Assembly (NCBI GenBank): GCA_036877525.1
Contig: JAZGTH010000141.1
Coordinates: 356,001 to 420,000, forward strand
Direction: 5' to 3'
Source of the DNA: Chromobotia macracanthus
Taxonomy: Eukaryota > Chordata > Actinopteri > Cypriniformes > Botiidae
Length of the DNA stretch: 64,000 nt
This document shows, piece by piece, positions 59,336 through 64,000 of this stretch; the stretch's first letter is position 1; each line of letters starts with the position of its first letter. The position numbers and the translations under genes are program-made. Under the pieces are notes generated by a model, which saw nothing but the letters and a program-made list of their open reading frames with translations, was not told the origin of the DNA and made no database searches.

Positions 59336-60570
59336 ACAACCATTTGCCAAAATAAACATTGCAGTGAGCAAATTTTTCTGTGGTAACCTTTGGCAGTGGT
59401 TCTGATGTTGGTAAGCACATTTAGCCATTGTTACGCAGCTGTAAGTAAAGTCTTTCAGTCCATGTAGCTGTGATTGGATGCAGCTCCCCGTAATCCAACT
59501 CATTGGCCAATTATAGATAATTTATGAATTTTGACAGATTTCTAAAAATTGCAGCCAAGGTCTTGTTGCCATCACCTTAACACGACTGACGGGAGGGGGG
59601 AATATTTTGAGGGTTTTAGGCAAAAAACACATGATAGTTTAGAGTTATGATCAGTTCATGTTGATTGGAGCTGAGGCTGGAGGTCAGGCAAAATAGTACT
59701 CCCTTCAACCTCTACTATCAGCCCCCAATTACTCCTATATAAACATGAAGCAGGACCTTCAACATGGACACTTTTAAAAGATACTTTAAGACACATAAGA
59801 TACTTTTCACTAGGTGCTCACACATCTCTTGTTTGACAATCTCACATCTCTGCTATAACAAAGAAAACCAGCTTTGACAGCAAGTTCAAGTTTGACAGAG
59901 GATTTTGTCTCCTGAAGGGTTGGTGTTTGCTACATGTTTGTTGAGGTTATAGGAGGACAAGAAGTACATCAGACTGCAGTCTGTGCAACTATATGAGAGA
60001 AATTTTAAAATGTGAGAGATTTTAAACCCTGTTTATAGGCAGCAACTCCACATTTCCAACAAAAAAAGCTCATCATTGAAAACTCAACAGCTGATTATAA
60101 TAGAGTAACATTACCAGTTAGAACACACCAGTTAAAACACAAAAAAAGAACATGCATTAATTATTAGACATACATGGTTTTTGTGAGCATAGTAGTAAAG
60201 AATAGTAAAGAATAAGAAGAGCAAATCTGCTCTATACAATATAATTATTATTAGCTAAAAGATTTATAAAGGTATATCCAGTTACCCATGGCACAGTACG
60301 TCACACCATAATCTATACCCATCAAATAGTCATTATGAAACAATAGACTGAAATTGATTCCCAAGGGTTTACTGTTGTCTTTTGCTGTACTGTTTCTGGT
60401 TCATCAAGCAGAAATGTTTCAAACGTGTCTGCACAAACACAGTCAGGCATTTCATTATAAGAACTGTGTGTGTTTAAAAGTTTGATTGTTGTGACATACC
60501 AAAATCAATAAATTTGTTGCAACAATCAAAGATATCTGTGTAACATTTATATCGACAATCAATCAAAAAC
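59336..60570. other. Unassigned spacer
   Basis: No gene or repeat recognised; the 59270-59503 minus frame begins outside the Tc1 terminus and reads into it. Confidence 0.3.
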
Positions 60571-60571
60571 A

Positions 60572-60604
60572 TATACAGTACTGTGCAAAAGTCTTAGGCA
60601 CATT
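60572..60604 (+). repeat. Tc1/mariner-type terminal inverted repeat
   Basis: TATACAGTACTGTGCAAAAG followed by TCTTAGGCAC is a widespread fish transposon end. The matching opposite end was not found, so this is a fragment. Confidence 0.6.
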
Positions 60605-60940
60605 AGTATTTTCATACCCAAAATGGTTTTATGGTTTTAAATATATTTATATAAATATATATACAGTAACATCAGAGCTAGTTTGTGAGCAAAAACTGCG
60701 ATGCACCTTGCTTGTTTATTAGCCAGTTATACAGTAGCCTAAATTGTCATTGTGTCAGTTCGGAGAGCTTAGGAGCAACAACATCATCTCCACTGACATT
60801 TCTGCAGGCAGGTCCTTATCAATCTCACCTAACAGTAAAGAGGGCGTGTCAGCTGTTAATACCAAATCAGGCTGCGTGCAACTCAACATTATAACACTTA
60901 TGGTGATAAACCTATGAAATTCCATGAATGCAACAAATCG

Positions 60941-61080
60941 TCTCAGTTATGCATGTAACTCTCGTTCCCTGAAGGAGGAAATAGAGACTTTACGTCAACT
61001 TACTGACGTATGGGGTCTCACTTGAGAGCCCTATCACCTTTGAGTAGTACAAAAATGCGGCAACTATGAGGTAATGCACA
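60941..61080 (+). repeat. DIRS-like terminus variant
   Basis: CAGTTATGCATGTAACTCTC then GTTCCCTGAAGGAGG parallels the GTTACATATGTAACCTCGGT, TCCCTGAGAAGG order at 11155. It continues with ACGTCAACTTACTGACGTAT, itself palindromic. It is probably the end of a related but different element family; no coding part. Confidence 0.55.
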
Positions 61081-61202
61081 TGCCAGTGCTTTTGTTACAT
61101 GGTTTGTGTGCATATTTGAGCAAATATATACATGTCTAAAGTAAAAATCTGATCGTCTACCAAATGCCATTGCATCTTTGACAAGTTTTGCTTTTTTTTT
61201 TA

Positions 61203-61470
61203 AAGCTGGGCTCAGACTAGAGGATTTTTACAAAATATAGATGTGATGGATTTATTAAATATTATTATAACATGTCGTTGGCGAACTTCTACAATATGTT
61301 TCTTCATATCCTCGTATAACAGATGCATAAATCAGCTTGTTACATTACAAGATAATCTGAGCCAAACATGGGACCCAATCAAGGTCCTGGACCCGATTTT
61401 TTCTAAGATTCTTGGGAAGGGAAAATTGAAGTAAAATCAGCCTGAAAATCCTGCAGTCTGAGCCCAGCTT
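61203..61470 (+). mobile_element. 268-bp MITE with TA target duplication
   Basis: The left end AAGCTGGGCTCAGACT-AGAGG and the reverse complement of the right end, AAGCTGGGCTCAGACT-GCAGG, match over the first 16 bases and again through GGATTTT. TA flanks both sides (61201-61202 and 61471-61472). There is no transposase; the 63-codon frame inside is incidental. The family is not identified: TA duplication fits Tc1/mariner, but the long non-AT terminus could fit other superfamilies. Confidence 0.75.
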
Positions 61471-61472
61471 TA

Positions 61473-64000
61473 GGCCTCACCATAACCTATGGTTAATGAA
61501 GGCTCAGGGCGCAGTCCAAAATCACCTTGCTCATTGCACTCAGTGAAGTTGTCTTTAAATTTGCGAGCAAGCAACTGAAGGACATGATGATTGATGAGGT
61601 GTAGCATGTCCTACTGAGGCCACTTCACTCCAGATATGGGGAGTGGTGTGTGGGAACAGGAAGGAGGGGTGAAGTCAGAGACAGTGAAACAGGGGGCAGC
61701 AGTATAATGACAAATAAAGACCAGTCTGAAAATACTACACCAGATTACAGCCCCCAGGGGAGCAGATAAAATCTAATAAAAAAGTGCACTAATGCATAAA
61801 GCCCTAATAAGTATTCCTTTCACAATTTTACATGATGTGGCAACTTTACGAGACACTGGTACAAACTCAACATACCGCTCCATACTGCTAAGTTTCTTGA
61901 AATCTGTTCAGTTGAGTTTTTGGAAACAATGGCTGCATATAACATGACCTAAATATGAACGACAAGTCAAGCATCAACATTTCAACATTTACCAACAGTA
62001 ACTTAAACGCCATCTAAGGCATTAAACACAGTTAATCTTAAATGCAGCTAACTCCTGTTTGTATGCTTTACTAAACGGCAGCATCTTACTTGATTTGTAA
62101 ATGTCAACTAGCGAGTTTGGAAATCAAAACATTAGAATGAAGACCAAACCTCAATTAAACTTTGACCCTATTTACTGAATGACTGAAATGCATAGGCAGT
62201 CTACTTTGTCCAGCATTTTTAAAAAGACGTCTCAACAAACTGAAGTGAAGTGGCTGACGAGGGAAACAGGAGGAAATTAGCTACCAGGGTCTGTGCTCTG
62301 TTAAGGTTAAGCAATTGTGATTGGGTGGGGGTGAGGAGAGTGAGTGGGGGTTTAGGAAAGGTGTATAGCCAATTATTCTTTGCCAAAGTGTAAAAGTACA
62401 GAAAGTAAAGGGAATGTAAAAGTAGCTCTTGTTTAATTGTTTAAATTATTGTTTAATGTGACATTGTTCAGTTGTGCTATACAGTATTGATGATTGTAAT
62501 TCATGTGTTAATATATTGGATAGAATATTAAACTCACAATCTCTAAGTAAACCATAAATCAATAAACCATGTTAGTCTTATCACATGGGATGATTTTAAA
62601 ATAATTATTTTACTTTACTAATAGCTTTAGCCAATGTTGCCATTTGCCAGGTGGCTGAACTCCTTTTCATGATGTAATTCCTGCGGGTGAAGTTTATTTT
62701 AAAAATGCTTATGAAAAGCTACATTACTTTCCTTTTTCGGCTATCTTTCTATTTCTGCATTACTGTAAACATGAAACTGAGGGATGAGTCTAAATAATTT
62801 TAACAATGTTTCTGGTTGATAATAGTTATAGCATATTTGTTTTTTATATTTTCTTTTGTATTCATAAGACAATATAAAGATTGTTAAACTATAATCATGT
62901 ACTTATAGGAAACACATGAACCCAGTGCCAACAGCAAGTGGTTGGTGTGAAGCACAGCGTTATTACAGTATTACAGAGTGTTGTGTTCTCTGAGGTAGCC
63001 AGTGAAGAAAATGGCCTTCAGAATTGCCAAGCAACACCATGTTTCAGCGAGTGTCTCAACCAAACTCAGTCAGTGACACTAATTTATCAGTAATTTATCA
63101 GTAATTTATCAACTATTCTTTTAAGTTACAGCAACTCTAGACTCAAGAGTAAGTTGAAATGACCTGTGCAGCTAAATTGATTAAACTTAATTTAAGGCAG
63201 CAATGTTTTTTTTACAGTGTAGTTACAGTTTTCTTAAGACACTAAGTGTAATGCAGTCGTAATTGCCTGTACTAAGTAGCTCAGTATGGCTGAGTAATTA
63301 GCTGAAGTACAGCAACCCACTAACTCAAATGGGGAATAAATCTCTTTGAATCGACCCACTCGGCCTCATTGACTCCAGTTTAAATCTGAGCAAGGAGGGT
63401 GTTAGTGGAGGTGCTGAAAGAGAATGTAAGAGTAAAGAAGTGGGCAGTAGAACTTAGAATCTACCATTTCCCAAAGACTGTAGATTCTCAGAGAAAAAAT
63501 TTATAAAATGTTTTTTAAATTAAGTATCACCTCTATTTATCACCTACTATTTATCTATTCTTTAAAAGAAATAAATAAGACACAGGCAAGTCTGTTGTTG
63601 CCATACAGAGCTATAGCAACCCTCATCTTTTGGTTTTAGAACAATTTGCTGGCAGAACAGAGCGCAGTTTGAGACGTTGAGGGTACACATACACAGTGCC
63701 CTGTAGTGGCCCCTACGCAGTGTTGTCTATACCCTCAAAATGGTATATGTGTAAAAATCCACAGTTTACAATGTGTTTGTTGGTTTTTCACTGCAGTGTT
63801 GAGCAGGAGCTGGCTGTGGTTGTGTCGGATGTCGCAACACATGCAAATCACTGCTGCATTCAGCTTGGGCTTAATGTGCAGTGTGGGGGCTGATACACTC
63901 TATTTTCCAAGGTTTATTGCATGCATTTGTGAGAGGTTACAAATAATGTATAAATGTCACATGTTAAAAGTTAACAGTAATATAAAAATAAACTGATCTG
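61473..64000. other. Unassigned right flank
   Basis: No gene or element recognised. Overlapping frames at 63696-63996 lack motifs and overlap each other in two frames. Confidence 0.35.

Noticed and set aside
63696..63996. Two overlapping frames at the right edge as a gene
   Set aside because: They overlap in different frames and show no domain, signal peptide or splice signal that I can support.
1..64000. An undescribed multi-gene system
   Set aside because: Apart from one exon, identifiable coding sequence belongs to known transposon classes in decay; nothing indicates cooperating genes.

Overview
This window looks like nuclear DNA from a teleost fish, probably an ostariophysan (cyprinid, characin or catfish type). 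The evidence is its repeats: DIRS-type tyrosine-recombinase retrotransposons, L2/CR1-like LINEs with truncated 5' ends, Ty3/gypsy elements including a chromodomain-bearing one, Tc1/mariner elements with a Sleeping Beauty-like IR/DR end, and a tRNA-headed SINE with the tail found throughout fish genomes. The DNA is AT-rich and intron- or intergenic-like. There is no bacterial-style gene density, no operon, no CRISPR array and no rRNA or functional tRNA gene.

The only sequence resembling a host protein-coding exon is at the extreme left (39-189): a splice acceptor, then an open frame closed by TAG, probably the last exon of a gene lying mostly outside the window. Almost every other longer open frame either belongs to a decayed transposon or has no recognisable content.

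Layout: 1.2-3.0 kb, gypsy integrase fragment and LINE 3' end on the minus strand. 3.4-8.8 kb, a direct tandem duplication of about 2.69 kb with (AT)n at its junctions, carrying a Tc1 transposase fragment in each copy. 8.9-12.6 kb, DIRS fragments with palindromic termini and SINE pieces. 14.4-17.2 kb, a nearly full-span but broken L2-like LINE. 17.3-28.3 kb, SINEs, a LINE 3' end, a minisatellite split by a SINE and a clean solo LTR. 29.2-31.5 kb, an LTR fragment abutting a degraded DIRS element. 34.1-35.1 kb, a degenerate tandem repeat. 35.8-45.6 kb, a dense nest of gypsy, LTR, DIRS, LINE and Tc1-type pieces. 46.6-50.1 kb, a minus-strand gypsy element with a PNMA-like Gag and a nearby LTR. 50-57.8 kb, no recognisable element. 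57.8-61.5 kb, a split Tc1 element, other transposon termini and a small TA-flanked MITE. 61.5-64 kb, nothing recognisable.

The elements do not work together as a system. They are independent insertions at different stages of decay, several nested. I found no convincing undescribed system. The observations most worth checking are the recent 2.69-kb tandem duplication (possibly an assembly artefact), the heavily internally deleted chromovirus, the insertion histories with target-site duplications, and the identity of the terminal exon. All family calls rest on reading motifs by eye; no database search was run.
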